Shown here in pieces: positions 13,777-24,779 of a stretch of 64,000 bases of DNA (position 1 is the first letter of the stretch; every line of letters begins with the position of its first letter). The stretch comes from Strobilurus pachycystidiatus (taxonomy: Eukaryota > Basidiomycota > Agaricomycetes > Agaricales > Physalacriaceae). The translations under genes were made by a program, and so were the position numbers. The notes under the pieces were generated by a model. It searched no databases. It was given only the letters and a program-made list of their open reading frames with translations, and was not told the DNA's origin. The stretch is from assembly GCA_019915135.1 (NCBI GenBank), contig JAHLMK010000001.1, positions 2,232,001 to 2,296,000 of the forward strand, written 5' to 3'.

Positions 13777-15065
13777 ATGCTCGGCCTCGGAGGATACGGC
13801 AGTGACAGCGACAGCGACAACGACGAAGCACAGACAACAGCGGCGCCGACGACGACGGGCGTAAAGAGTCAGTCGTTGTCCCAATCTTCTCGACCGGCCT
13901 CATCATCCAGCATTGCCCTCCCTCCTCCCAGGATCAAGAAGAAAATAGCCATTGCATTGCCGTCGTTGAAATCTTTGAAAGATAAAGGGGACAATGGGGA
14001 GGAACAGGAGCGGCCTGCGAAGAAGCAGCGTTTGGAGTCGGGCGCGGGGGTCTCGTCCCTGCTGTCGATGCTGCCAGCGCCAAAGCAGAAGAACAACCCC
14101 GTCCCCGCTGCGCCTGCGCGAGTGCTTGGAGGCGGCGTAGGCGGTCAGACATTGGTAGCGGCGCCTGCGCCGTCTGAAGAGAGCGATACTGTGGATGCAG
14201 CAACAACAGCGACATCGCTGCCTTTCATGCCCATGTCGCTGGCGAAGGGGAAATCAAATATCTCACTCGAGGACGACCGTCCAAAGAAAGCGGCGCCGCG
14301 TCCGGCTCCCAAAGCACCACCGGCGGTGGATTTCTTTTCGCTGGGTGAGTGCATGCATGCACTGAATGCTGATTGTCTCATTGATCATGTATACAGGCTC
14401 TACATCCTCCTCCTCCTCCCTGCCTACACTCCCAAAGCCATCGGCATCCTCTTCCTCCTCAGCAGTGAACATATCGTCCGCACCAGCGTTACCCACATTC
14501 CAACCACCGGAGCCCACACCAACCGACGAATACCCAGGCTACTACCAGCTTCCGTCCGGCCAGTGGGCCGCCCACGATCCCGCTTACTACAATACATTCG
14601 CCAAGAAATGGCAGCGCGAATACGACGCGCATGTGCGTGCTCTCGAAAAAGGCGCCGGGAAGGGTTTCGAGAACCTGGAAAGCTCAGACGTTGCCGACGT
14701 CGACGCCGCCAAGGAGATGGAGCAGGCAAAGACAGAGATCAAGGAGCGCGAGGACCGCAAGAAGCTGTCGATGGGCATAGACGGCGAGCCGGCGAAGCCA
14801 AAGATGAACATTAACGTTTGTTGCTGCATTTACTTGCTCGTTCATCCGACTAACACATGGATCTGTAGGCGTCCAAACTCAGTGGTATTGCGAGATCCCG
14901 CCACCAACTGTCTACACTGCTGAAAGAGGCCTACGAGAATCGCGAAGCCCTAGAGGAACGCATCGCAGAGGGCCGCCGCAATCGCAAAGAGGCGGGCAAC
15001 AAGTATGGTCAGTCAATATCCTTTCTTCTCAAGTTCACCGGCTAACTTTCCCTTCAGGTTTCTAA
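13777..15065 (+). CDS. PRCC-domain protein (splicing/mitotic checkpoint-associated family)
   Basis: About 378 residues, mostly disordered. The N-terminus is acidic and Ser-rich (LGGYGSDSDSDNDEA), followed by Pro/Ala-rich and basic stretches (RIKKKIAIALPSL, RPAKKQRLE). The C-terminal part carries the PRCC signature: ARSRHQLSTLLKEAYENREA, then a run ending NKYGF at the stop codon. PRCC family proteins are nuclear, associated with spliceosomes, and in mammals bind MAD2B. Three introns are supported: about 14,345-14,396, 14,817-14,868 and 15,008-15,057. The last one splits the codon before the final Phe. The exact function in fungi is poorly defined, so the assignment is to the family only. It is convergent with the histone gene, with 180 bp between stop codons. 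Confidence 0.85.
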
Positions 15066-15245
15066 GCTCGTTATCTTTCTGTCGACTTGTTACATTGGAA
15101 ATATATAATGCCCAAGTTTACAAATGAGACAAGACTGGATGCTTTTCTAGAGTATAGATAGTAGCCCGCCGCATGAATGAATAATACTAGAATACAGGAC
15201 AAAACAACAGGTAATAGGGAAACACAAGAGGACAGGAAGAGGCGG

Positions 15246-15893
<648 letters not shown>

Positions 15894-16204
15894 TGTGTTA
15901 GATGAGTGTGGGAAGGCGGGTGGCTTGGAGGGGCAAGGTGGTGGTTGAAGATCAAGAGGCGAATGGATTGTTTGTTGCAGCGAGATGCGTATATAAGCAA
16001 ATAAGCACGTGAGAGTCACGTGGTATCGCGTCGTTGAATGTCCCTTCCACGCGCCATGAGGAGCGCGTTATTTGCAGTAAACCAGCCAAATTCGGCCTTT
16101 GTCAAACATCTTCAATTATTTACATTGACTGTCCTCAGGTTGAAATACAATTTCTCAGCTATTTATTGTACATATCTGGTATCATCATCTCACGCGCCTC
16201 TCAA
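15894..16204 (-). promoter_or_regulatory. H2B promoter with TATA box and paired CACGTG sites
   Basis: This 311-bp gap precedes the H2B start. TATATA lies at 15,990-15,995, about 97 bp from the ATG. Two CACGTG palindromes sit just upstream at 16,006-16,011 and 16,017-16,022, 11 bp apart centre to centre, so on the same helix face. CACGTG is the classic E-box for bHLH factors of the Cbf1/Pho4 type; that it acts here is inference. The far end also carries the 3' region of the next gene, which reads the same way. Confidence 0.55.
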
Positions 16205-17274
16205 TCACTCGAGCTCGACCTCTCCAATCATCCCTCTGACCCCGTCTCCTGAGATACAAGACAGCTTCAGCCGCTTCTCATTCACGTATTCTCCATATAC
16301 TGTATGCTGGGGACCGACCACCAACGGATCGGTGGCAAGGTATTTGAACTCCTTCAGTTTACTCTCCGGCCGGTGGTGTATCAGGGCTTCGAGCAACATG
16401 AGTGCCGTCAGGGGACCGTGCACGAGTCGCTCTGAAGCTATATGGTCAAGCTGAGCCTCAAAAACCGTTACATCGCTGGACTTACCTCCGTATCCTTCCT
16501 TCTGGACAGCGTAGTCTTTGTCCAGATGTATGTGATGCGCATTGAAGAGCATGGCCGAGAAGCGAAACAGCGTCGTCAGGCTCGGCGTATAGATGAAAGT
16601 GAAATCTGCCTTTGGCGGCCTGATGATCCCGACTGTCATCCACGCTCTCTTCTGTATAAGTTCGGCCGTCGTAGCTTAGACCACTCACCAGATGGATCCT
16701 TCCGGTGGACGCCGGTATTCGCACTGGGTAGATAGACGTGTACTCTCTCCTCCATCAGCGAAGGTTCATTGCTGCCCTCCATAAGATACTCCGTATGCTT
16801 GTCGACGAACAGCATCGGCTTCCCGCGCTCGAAGCCTTTCTTTTGAATAGAGACAACCCGCGTAGTGGACATGACTTTGGATCCTACCAGCAACGGGTTC
16901 TGGTTATTCCAAGACATCTTTCCTCCCGCCCACATTCTTCGCGTGAACGGCTCAGGTGGGCAAAATTCGCCATCTGTACCGTCAGGCCGCAGTAGAGCTT
17001 CTGGAGTACGATGATAAAAGAACGCCAGATGATGCCCATAGCCAAGAGGTGTAGATAGCTCTGGAGCTACGTATGGTTTACGGGTGCCATCTCGGGTGGG
17101 TAGAGTGATGAAAAGGTCAGAGACTCGCTCCGCGTGAAGGGTATCTTGTTGACGCATTTCCTTTGGAGCAGCTATCCACTTGTCAAGGTCCTTCATGGCA
17201 GCGTCGGAAACGGTCGTTAGAGGACGTTTATGAGAGGCAATAGCTGCAGCTCTGAACGATTTGAGTGTCAACAT
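16205..17274 (-). CDS. HTD2: Mitochondrial 3-hydroxyacyl-thioester dehydratase, HTD2-like
   Basis: Likely the mitochondrial fatty-acid synthesis (type II) dehydratase that removes water from 3-hydroxyacyl-ACP; this pathway supplies octanoate for lipoic acid. The product is about 320 residues. It begins with an Arg/Ala/Ser-rich presequence fitting mitochondrial import (MLTLKSFRAAAIASHKRPLT). Family motifs follow: LGYGHHLAFFYHRTPEALL, DGTDGEFCPPEPFTRRMWAGG, then the hot-dog fold portion with DFTFIYTPSLTTLFRFSAML, FNAHHIHLD and ERLVHGPLTALMLLEAL. Two introns are supported: one of about 62 nt after GEW, and one of about 47 nt at 16,440-16,487. A Met five codons upstream (17,289) is possible but spoils the presequence. 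Bacterial-type mesaconyl-CoA hydratases share the fold, so the exact substrate is inferred. Confidence 0.85.
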
Positions 17275-17593
17275 GATGGGCAAGTACAAGTATATGGTCT
17301 GACGTAACGCCAGAAACCTTTCCCCAGTATGATCAGCTGCACAAAATCTACCACGCTAGACCAGCAAGTATGTTCTGAGCGAAGACGACTCTCTTTCATC
17401 CTCATTCTGTTGAGCACCTTGATGTTAGTCTGAAGAAGCGCGTCGACGAGTCAAGGAGGCGTACTTGACACTTGTCGAGTCTTCTTACGAGGAGATTGAA
17501 CACAACATAGATGAGTGGATTGGTTGCTACAAATACAGAGATACATGCAGGATGAGATGAGTGGGATAATTTACGAAAGCTATGATATTCTCT
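17275..17593. other. Intergenic region, HTD2 promoter and DUF2828 gene 3' end
   Basis: This 319-bp gap separates two genes on the minus strand. It must hold the promoter of the HTD2-like gene and the 3' end of the DUF2828 gene. I see no gene, repeat or clear motif. Confidence 0.5.
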
Positions 17594-19970
17594 TTAGTCC
17601 AAGACCACGAGCCCGTCGAAGCTGGCCTTCATGACCGACTTCTTCAGCACATTGATAGGGTTGAACTCGTCCTCTTTCGCGGGGCCAACCTCCTCCTCCA
17701 TTTTGTCGTATTCAGCGTCCAGTGCGTCTTCCTCAACATCACCCATAAAGACCTTCAGCAACGCCGGAGAGAAGCCATTCATCATCGCAACGCCCTTCCT
17801 CTCAGCCGTCACCTCAGTTGTACCGTATCCCGACAGGTCCCAGAACACCATCTGGGGAACCTCATATCCCGCCTCTTGGTAAGCCTTCTCAATATCGTCA
17901 TAGGTGGTTGACCAGTCAGCCGCGCTACGCCCATCTTGGTCTGCGCTGTCAAACTGCATATCGGAGAAGACGAAAAGTCTCTTGATCATGTCTTCCTTTT
18001 TGACGTTGTTCTTCTTTGCCAGAGGCAGGAGAAGGTTCAGGAAGACAGCTCGGAAGTCGGTGTTCATGCCCCAGTCCGACTCAACCATCTCCTGAAGGGT
18101 TTCATATAACGACTCTTTAGGATCAATGGGGATGAACTGTGGGCGAGCAGAGAACGAGATGAAAGCGTTGTTGAAAGGAGGTTGGGCAACATTGGCGAGA
18201 ATAAGCGAGAGCGCAAGGGCGGGCATGATAGGAGAGTCTGGCGCGCTTCCTAAGCCACCCATCGAACCAGAAACGTCGCAGATAGCCATCGAGTTCTCGA
18301 GTTTTCCCGCATCCTTGATGTTCCCAAGAAGGGTCGACCACTGTGCCTCTGCCACACGCAGCGCATTGTCTGCAAGTTTCCGCTTGAACTCGGCAACCTG
18401 AGGGAGTTTCTTTGCGTCTGCAAGCCGGTCAATCTCCATTGACCGCTTGACCACCTCATACAAGATCGTATGTGGCATGAGTGTTGCGCCGCTGATGGAC
18501 TTTTTACCACTCTCGACATCGATCAAGTACTTTTGGAAGCCATCGGGGTCGTGCTTGAAGAACGTCTCGTTGTTGTTCTTCATACAGACCGACGCGACAC
18601 GGTTGTACCTTATCTTGGACCACTGGTCGGAGGTCATCAGAGGCTCCGGGATCTCAAGAGCTTTACGGAGCGGGGTGCTAACCCAGCGCTTGTACCAAGA
18701 GCGAAGAGTGAGCTCTTTGTCTCGAGGAGACGCATCGGCGGATTGGAGCATGGATGGAAAGTCAAGGGGATTTGGTCGCGATTATGGTAGAGAAGATTGC
18801 AGATGGAGGTGGATATGTTCGTATAACGGTCATGCGACCCACCGGCGGTGGGGGCCCATTTGCCAGCGAGGGAGAGCTGCCTGAGTAGTAGACGACGCTC
18901 CTTGCCCTCAGTCACAGTTTGAGCACGATTGAGCGTAGAGATATCGCCAATGAGCTGAGCGGTGAAGAGGCGGGTGACGGCAATGTACAGAGCGCGATAT
19001 TTGGGGTCTTTCAGACGGGTTTCGAGAGTCTCGTAACGCTGCTCCGCGATGGCTAACTTCGCCTCTTTGGCGCGCTGTTCCTGGATAGCATTATGCTCTT
19101 CGGTGGACACCTTCTCAATGGGTGTGTGTGGGCTGTCAGTCTCGGTATGTTTAGCTCGTTTGTGGCCGCGACGACGCCCAGATGAGGCGTTTTTGGCTGC
19201 GGGTCGTGCTGTGTGAAGGAACGTTGGGGACGTCGCAGCAAGCTCGCCAGTAGTGGATAGGGCAAGGATGTTGAGCAAATCCTTCCAGTAGCCATGCGCA
19301 CGACCAGCATCCTGGTTCTTCTTGCGGCCTGCACATACGGGATCACAGAGGAGATGAATGTTACCGATGGCAGTTCGCGGATGATAGTCATATAGCCAGC
19401 TGTAAGCACTGCCAGTTTCGGATTAGTAACTTGCGGAGCGCCACAAACCAAGAGGACGTACCGGTAGAATGCTTCCTTTTCACCTTTACCATCGTGGATG
19501 CTTCTCAACTGCCAAATGATGCGGAGGGTGAGATCAGAATCTTCATTCCACGCTTTGCCGAGGTGCTCGTCGAAGACAGCTCTGTCGCTGTACTTAGTGA
19601 GGAACCTGAACGCGTCAAGTGTCGCAGACATGGTGGACAGCAAAGCAGGAGCACCATTCTCGGTGAGAGTCTGGTTGGTGGTGCTTTTCAGCGCCTCCAT
19701 CAGCGGGTTGGTGGGCGGCGCGTCGGCGGCGGATACGGACTCGGACTGAGCGGGCACCGTGGCGACATCTGGCTTGGGAAGGAGGACATCAAGGAAGTTC
19801 GCGTCATAGAGCTCTGCAATGTGAGGCACAGAGATTTTTTGGGAAGAAAGAGAGGCATCAGCGGGCAACTTGGTGGTGACGGTCGACATAGCTTTTGTGG
19901 CTCTGATGAGCGTCGACCTCCTGGGTCTTATAACTGCACCAGGCAGGTGACGGATCCGAAACGAGATCAT
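17594..19970 (-). CDS. DUF2828 / von Willebrand A domain protein (apparent frameshift near 18,772)
   Basis: Member of the eukaryotic DUF2828 family found in plants and fungi; function unknown. The product is about 770 residues. The helical N-terminal part has WQLRSIHDGKGEKEAFYR, then after one intron (about 19,408-19,460) WLYDYHPRTAIGN, LLCDPVCAG and HGYWKDLLNILAL. The middle has LAGKWAPTAGGSHDRYTNIS and RYNRVASVCMKNN. The C-terminus is a vWA domain with a MIDAS-like MAICDVSGSMGG and LFVFSDMQFDSA. The frame carrying LLYHNRDQ does not join the frame carrying LDFPSMLQSADASP: one base is missing near a run of three T (18,771-18,773). The stretch has no AG acceptor, so an intron cannot explain it. 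The first Met (19,970) heads an Arg-rich leader; Met at about 19,889 (MSTVTTK) is an alternative start. Confidence 0.82.
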
Positions 19971-20118
19971 GGTGATGCATGAAGTGACTCAAATTCACAC
20001 AGCCGCCGTTAGATTGGACCTTTCTGTCATCATCTCAGGCACTAAATAATTCAGAATAACTTAAGTATGGTAGATACAGTAGTGTATGCACAAAGTCCAC
20101 GGTGAAGTTGTGAAGAGA

Positions 20119-23100
20119 TCATTTATGCCGTCTTGATCCTCTAGTCATATAAACGTTGACACTTCGTGAATCCACCAGGGGTTCCGCGAGAGGGATAGCA
20201 GCCTGGGCGCTCTTTCCCTTTCCCTTGGGTGGCAGTTTCGATCGTGGAGGTGGCGGCGGTGACTCAGGGAGCGACATTGGAGATAATACCGTCGAAGGAG
20301 TCACGATGGACGGTGAGTCAACGCGTTCAGCGGTGCTGGCATAGACCTCACTCTCCTCTTCATCCTCCGCCTCGGCGCTCGGCTCGTCGTCTGGTAAAGG
20401 TAGATGCTCGGCGATGAACGTCTCGCTTCCAACAGCCGACAACCCTTTGCTCCGCCAGACCTTCAATATGTCTTCGCGGCTTGCTGTCAACTGCCACTCA
20501 TCGACATATTCCCATGACCGTTTGCGAGGGGTCGATCCTTCTGATACGTCCTGTCTTGTCCCTTCTGTTGATAGGGCCTTCGTCGCACTGCCCAAAGCCG
20601 AAAGCTGGGAGCTGGCACTGTCTTCGTATTTGTCCATGCTGGCCGCCATGGATGAACCCTGGAATCCATGTCAATCTTGATCCAGCAAGCGAGCCGAGTG
20701 CTGTTACGTACCAAAGAAGAAACATTGTCCACAAACGCCTCTGTTTTCTTTGAGCTGGAAGCCATAGCTTCATCCATGGACTGATACTCGACCTCGACTT
20801 GAGACCCAAGGGTGGCCGTAGCATCAAGCCGGATGCGCTTGGCTCGGTGATAATGTTCGAAGTCTGTTTCCTTCTTTCAGCTTCAAACAATGACTCACAA
20901 AATGAACACTTACTCGTTGAACACGATACACTCATCGACTCTGCCTGCTGCTGAATCTCGCCTGAGTAGGTCGTGATTGAGCCAGCAACTGCAGTCTCCA
21001 TCTCGGAAAGCTCGGCGCTCAAGGAAGCTTTGGCGCTGTTCAAGGTCTACCACATGTCAGAAAAGGGACCGTGCGATAGGAATGATAGGACATACCTTGA
21101 AAGCCCCATCGCGCGTGCGCTTGACATCGCCGTTCCTCTTCTCCATCGCTGTACTCACAGATGCGCCCTCGGTGTCCATAGCATCCAGAGCTTCCTCCTG
21201 CTTCGCCAGAGCCTGCTTCATCGCCTTCTCGCCCTGCTGGTTCTCCTTCTGGACCGACTGAACCGAGGCACGCAACGCAGAGTCTCTTTCTGAAACAAAC
21301 GTCCCCAGCATCCCAGAAATCCGCTGTATGAGGTCATTCTTCGCCGCGTCCGCGTTCGCGCGCTCGGTCTCTACCAGACGCGTCAAGGCTTCGTTCTGCC
21401 GGCGCAAGCGCTTGATTTCCGCGTTCGCAGCATCGGACGCGATGGACTTGACATTCACGATCGCCTGTCGCTCGCCCTCGATGTACTTGAACGCGTCGCG
21501 GAGGACGCCTTCGACGACTTGGCCCATGAGCTTCAAGGCCTTCTCTGCGTCTGCAAAGGCACCAAGTCCGACCTTGTCCACCTTCGTGCACAGTTCGGTA
21601 CATGTTGTACTGAGCGTCGCGCCCCAGGTCCCGAAGCCATCCTTGAACGTGTCGTGCGTCTCCTTGATCATCTGCCTGACGACATTCAGAGCCTCTTCCT
21701 CTGCGGTGTTCTGGTTCTGGATGATGTTCAAAGACTCCTTCAGCTGCTGGATATGCGTGCGAAGGCGTTTAGAGTTGGCGGCCAGCGAAGCGAGTTCCGC
21801 AGACCCGAACTGTTTCGCTTCTTGGGAAAGTCTGGTCGTATTGGCCGTTGAGGATTTCGCGAGGCCGTCAAGCAAACGCGATAAACTTCGGGTAGCAGAC
21901 GCGATGCTTTTGCCATGAGTCATGACAGCGTCGGTGTTACCAGCCATGACCTCGGATTTGCGTTCTATAAGGAATCAGTACGCTGACGAAATGAGAGTCA
22001 TCGATGCTCAGACCCACCAAGTTTATCAAACAAGCTCCCAACGTCACGTATGCTTTCAGCGGCGATGGACTTCAGCCCGAGCGCAACACCGTCCAATGCC
22101 ACCTCGCTTTCCTGGAAGGCCTGCCGGAAGACAACTTCTTCCTCAAAAGCGTGTGTGACCGCTGCTAGTTCCGCTGCCTTCTGCCTCAGATCCTCCTCCG
22201 ACTCCCCGAGCCGCTCCCTAGTATCCTTCAACTCTGCCTCACGCATCCTCAGAAGACCTATGCTCTGGTCAAACTCCTCCCGAACGGCACGCAGCTGGCT
22301 CTCGACAATGTCGACCTGCTTTTTAGCCTCGTCAAGCTCCGTCTTCTGGAGCTCCTGCTCTGCCGAGATTTGGGTCCACGTCTCTTCAGAGAAGAAGATG
22401 CCGTTCTTTTCACGCGCAGCGAGAACGTCGGCCTTGAGACGTTCGATCTCCGCGACGTACTCCTTCAGTAAAGAGCTGCGAGTCATGCGTTGATTGAGCT
22501 CGGGCTTGTTACGTATGGATTTGGCGTGCATGGCGTAGTCCAGAGTCGACAATGTTTCCTCCAAGTTGCATCGCGCGGGAGACACGGTGGCGATGATGCA
22601 TGTCTTCGTCCTGCCTCCGAGGGAGTCTTGCAAGAGACGCGTTAATTTCGATTCTCTGGTATGGAAGTGAGATGCCAATTCAAGAAAGAGTGACACAGAC
22701 GTGCCTGTACGGAACGTGCGAGGCTTTATCAACCAGGGCGTTGATGACACGTCCAAGAGTGAGCAAGCTCTGGTTGATCATACCCGCCTCCCTAGCTCGG
22801 GTGTTTTGAGCTCCAGACCGTCCGATATTCTCAGAGCCTGCCAAGTCAACAAGGTTTAGTTTGCCGGTCTTCAGCAGATCCTCGCCGACGACGCCAGCCT
22901 CCTTGGTGTGGATGGTAATGGAGAAGATGGAATGTGAACGACTGGAGTGATCGTTGAATTTAGTGGAGGCGGTCTGCCGTCTGTGACTTCCCTTCGTGAG
23001 CAGGTTCAAAGCGTCCGTCGAGTCCTTGACGGAAATCTCCTCGACGCCTTGGATGTAAACTCCGCGTTTGTTCGCGTCGTCGAATATCTTGAGAGCGTTA

Positions 23101-23916
23101 CCATCGTTCTTTGTGGAGTCCTTGCCCATAGGCTGAGAAGTGCCGACCGGTGCGGCAAGATCGACTGCGAGAAGGTCGCGTAGTTCTTCGTTGTATAGTT
23201 CGATGTAGGAAATCTTGACGCTAAAGTCGGCACCTGAGGTTTCGAGGTAGTGGAAGAGGCGGAATAGAACCCGCGGAATCATCCCGGCGTGAATGGAGGG
23301 GTTGCCCATGGGTGTAGGAGTGAGATCGCCATGCATGGTATAGCTGTTGTCTGTTCAGTGTGTTGTCCAACCACACAGACGGTGAGTGTACTCACGTCTT
23401 GCCAGTGCCAGTCTGCCCGTATGCAAAGAGCGTGCAGTTGTAGCCCATCAGAACCTGATCCAGCATGGGGCTGACGACTTCGTGGTATATCAAAGCCTGG
23501 TCGGCTTCGGGGCCAAAGACGAGGTCGAAGGGATAGGTGCGGATTGGAGGGAGGGTGACCATGCCAAGCGTGGATGTCGGAGAGGTGGTCTCGATGGATA
23601 CTTGGTTGCTCTTGGCGCCGTTCGAGGTGACGATTCCGGGGGAGTTGCTTTCTATTTCTCGTTCTGAACGCCGCCGGCAGCGAACAACGACCTGGATGTT
23701 GGTTTCCGTGTCCGCGGAGCCATGCCGGGACTGGCTGTGATTAGGCGTGCCGATTGATTTGCCTGGGGGCGGCTTAGTCGTTGTCGATTGTGTTGGCTGC
23801 TCCTCGGTTGAGCGCGTCGTCGGGGCCGACCTGGTCATGACAGAACGAGAGCGGGTGGGTGGCTGTGCGGGAGGCGGGTTCCGGGCCCGAGACGACTGGG
23901 GGCGACGCGTAGCCAT
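20119..23916 (-). CDS. Kinesin-5 motor (BimC/Cut7/Eg5 family)
   Basis: Plus-end-directed homotetrameric motor that slides antiparallel microtubules to build the bipolar spindle. The protein is about 1,160 residues. A disordered N-terminus precedes the motor domain (about 75-430): [11 protein letters not shown] (P-loop), [13 protein letters not shown] (switch I), [17 protein letters not shown] (switch II) and [20 protein letters not shown] long stalk rich in heptads follows. The tail holds a BimC box, [17 protein letters not shown], whose Thr is the usual Cdk1 site. Six introns join these blocks in frame. One of them (22,656-22,704) has a GC donor, which is needed to preserve the invariant HVPYRESKL. 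A final Pro-rich tail ends in RGSRRHK. Its start is 153 bp from the divergent ELF1 start. Confidence 0.95.
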
Positions 23917-24069
23917 GGTGAAGACGATGAGCTCGACGTCGGCAGTCGTTGATTGAAGCCAATGTTGAATTGTTTGGCCGAAATGGCGTCCGAGTCACGT
24001 GGGCATTTTCTTACTAGCCACACTTTGAACCACACAGCTGCGCTCCCTCTCTATCCTTACGACTACAAC
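23917..24069. promoter_or_regulatory. Compact divergent promoter, kinesin-5 / ELF1
   Basis: Only 153 bp separate the start codons of the kinesin-5 gene (leftward) and ELF1 (rightward), so both leaders and core promoters share this DNA. I see no clear TATA box. Confidence 0.5.
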
Positions 24070-24526
24070 ATGGGCAAACGGAAAAAATCCTCGAGAAAGC
24101 CCGGCGCACCGTCGGCGGCGCGCAGAAAGGAGCCGCTCGGTACGGCCACCATTTTCGATACAGCAGCTTACTCATATTGGCGGCGATAAATCAGACACGA
24201 CATTTACATGCATATTCTGCCAGCACGATAAATCAGTCTCAGTGCGAGTGGACCGCAAGGAGGGCGTGGCGCAATTGATATGCAAAGTGTGTGACCAGCG
24301 GTTCCAGAGCAAAGTCAATCGTACGCCGCCCGTTCGTCTCATTTGTGGCTCGCGTGCTCACTCCCGCCGCCCTGTAGACCTTACTGAGCCCATCGATATA
24401 TACTCCGAGTGGATAGACGCAGCCGACGCAGCAGAGGCTGAAGCCCGGGAAAAGGACGTGCCACGGCGGGGCGGCGGGGCATCGACGAGCCGGGGGCGGG
24501 CCGCGGCGCTGAGCGACGACGAGTAG
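24070..24526 (+). CDS. ELF1: Transcription elongation factor Elf1 (ELOF1)
   Basis: Small zinc-ribbon factor that travels with RNA polymerase II and helps it pass nucleosomes. The predicted 111 residues begin with the typical basic tail MGKRKKSSRK. Two CxxC pairs (CIFC and CKVC) flank VSVRVDRKEGVAQLI and form the zinc site. LTEPIDIYSEWIDAADAAEA closes the conserved core, followed by an acidic and Gly/Arg-rich tail ending LSDDE. Two introns are needed: about 24,141-24,205 (donor gtacgg, acceptor atcag) and about 24,320-24,376. Both restore the Elf1 frame exactly. Length and layout match yeast Elf1. Confidence 0.95.
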
Positions 24527-24779
24527 AGGACGAGGCGCTACGATTGACTGCTTATGACTTTCCGTACCATCTGTATAACATTTCTTGCAATGTAAAAGAA
24601 TAATACCCTCGGCACGGCCGGTGCAACACGGGCAAACATGCGGCGTGGCTGCTTGATTTATCACGTCTCATCGTCTTCCGTCACGACTCTGCTTGGCGAC
24701 AGGACAACCTTACGTTTATCAGGCGTCTGGCTTCTCTGTCTTTCGCTAGAGCCACCCCTATCACACTTGTCGCGCCACC

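Noticed and set aside
21328..21918. 196-codon open frame on the plus strand inside kinesin-5
   Set aside because: It is antisense to the coiled-coil stalk, is low in complexity (Ser/Arg/Ala) and lacks any domain. Heptad-rich GC-biased genes often leave such open frames on the other strand.
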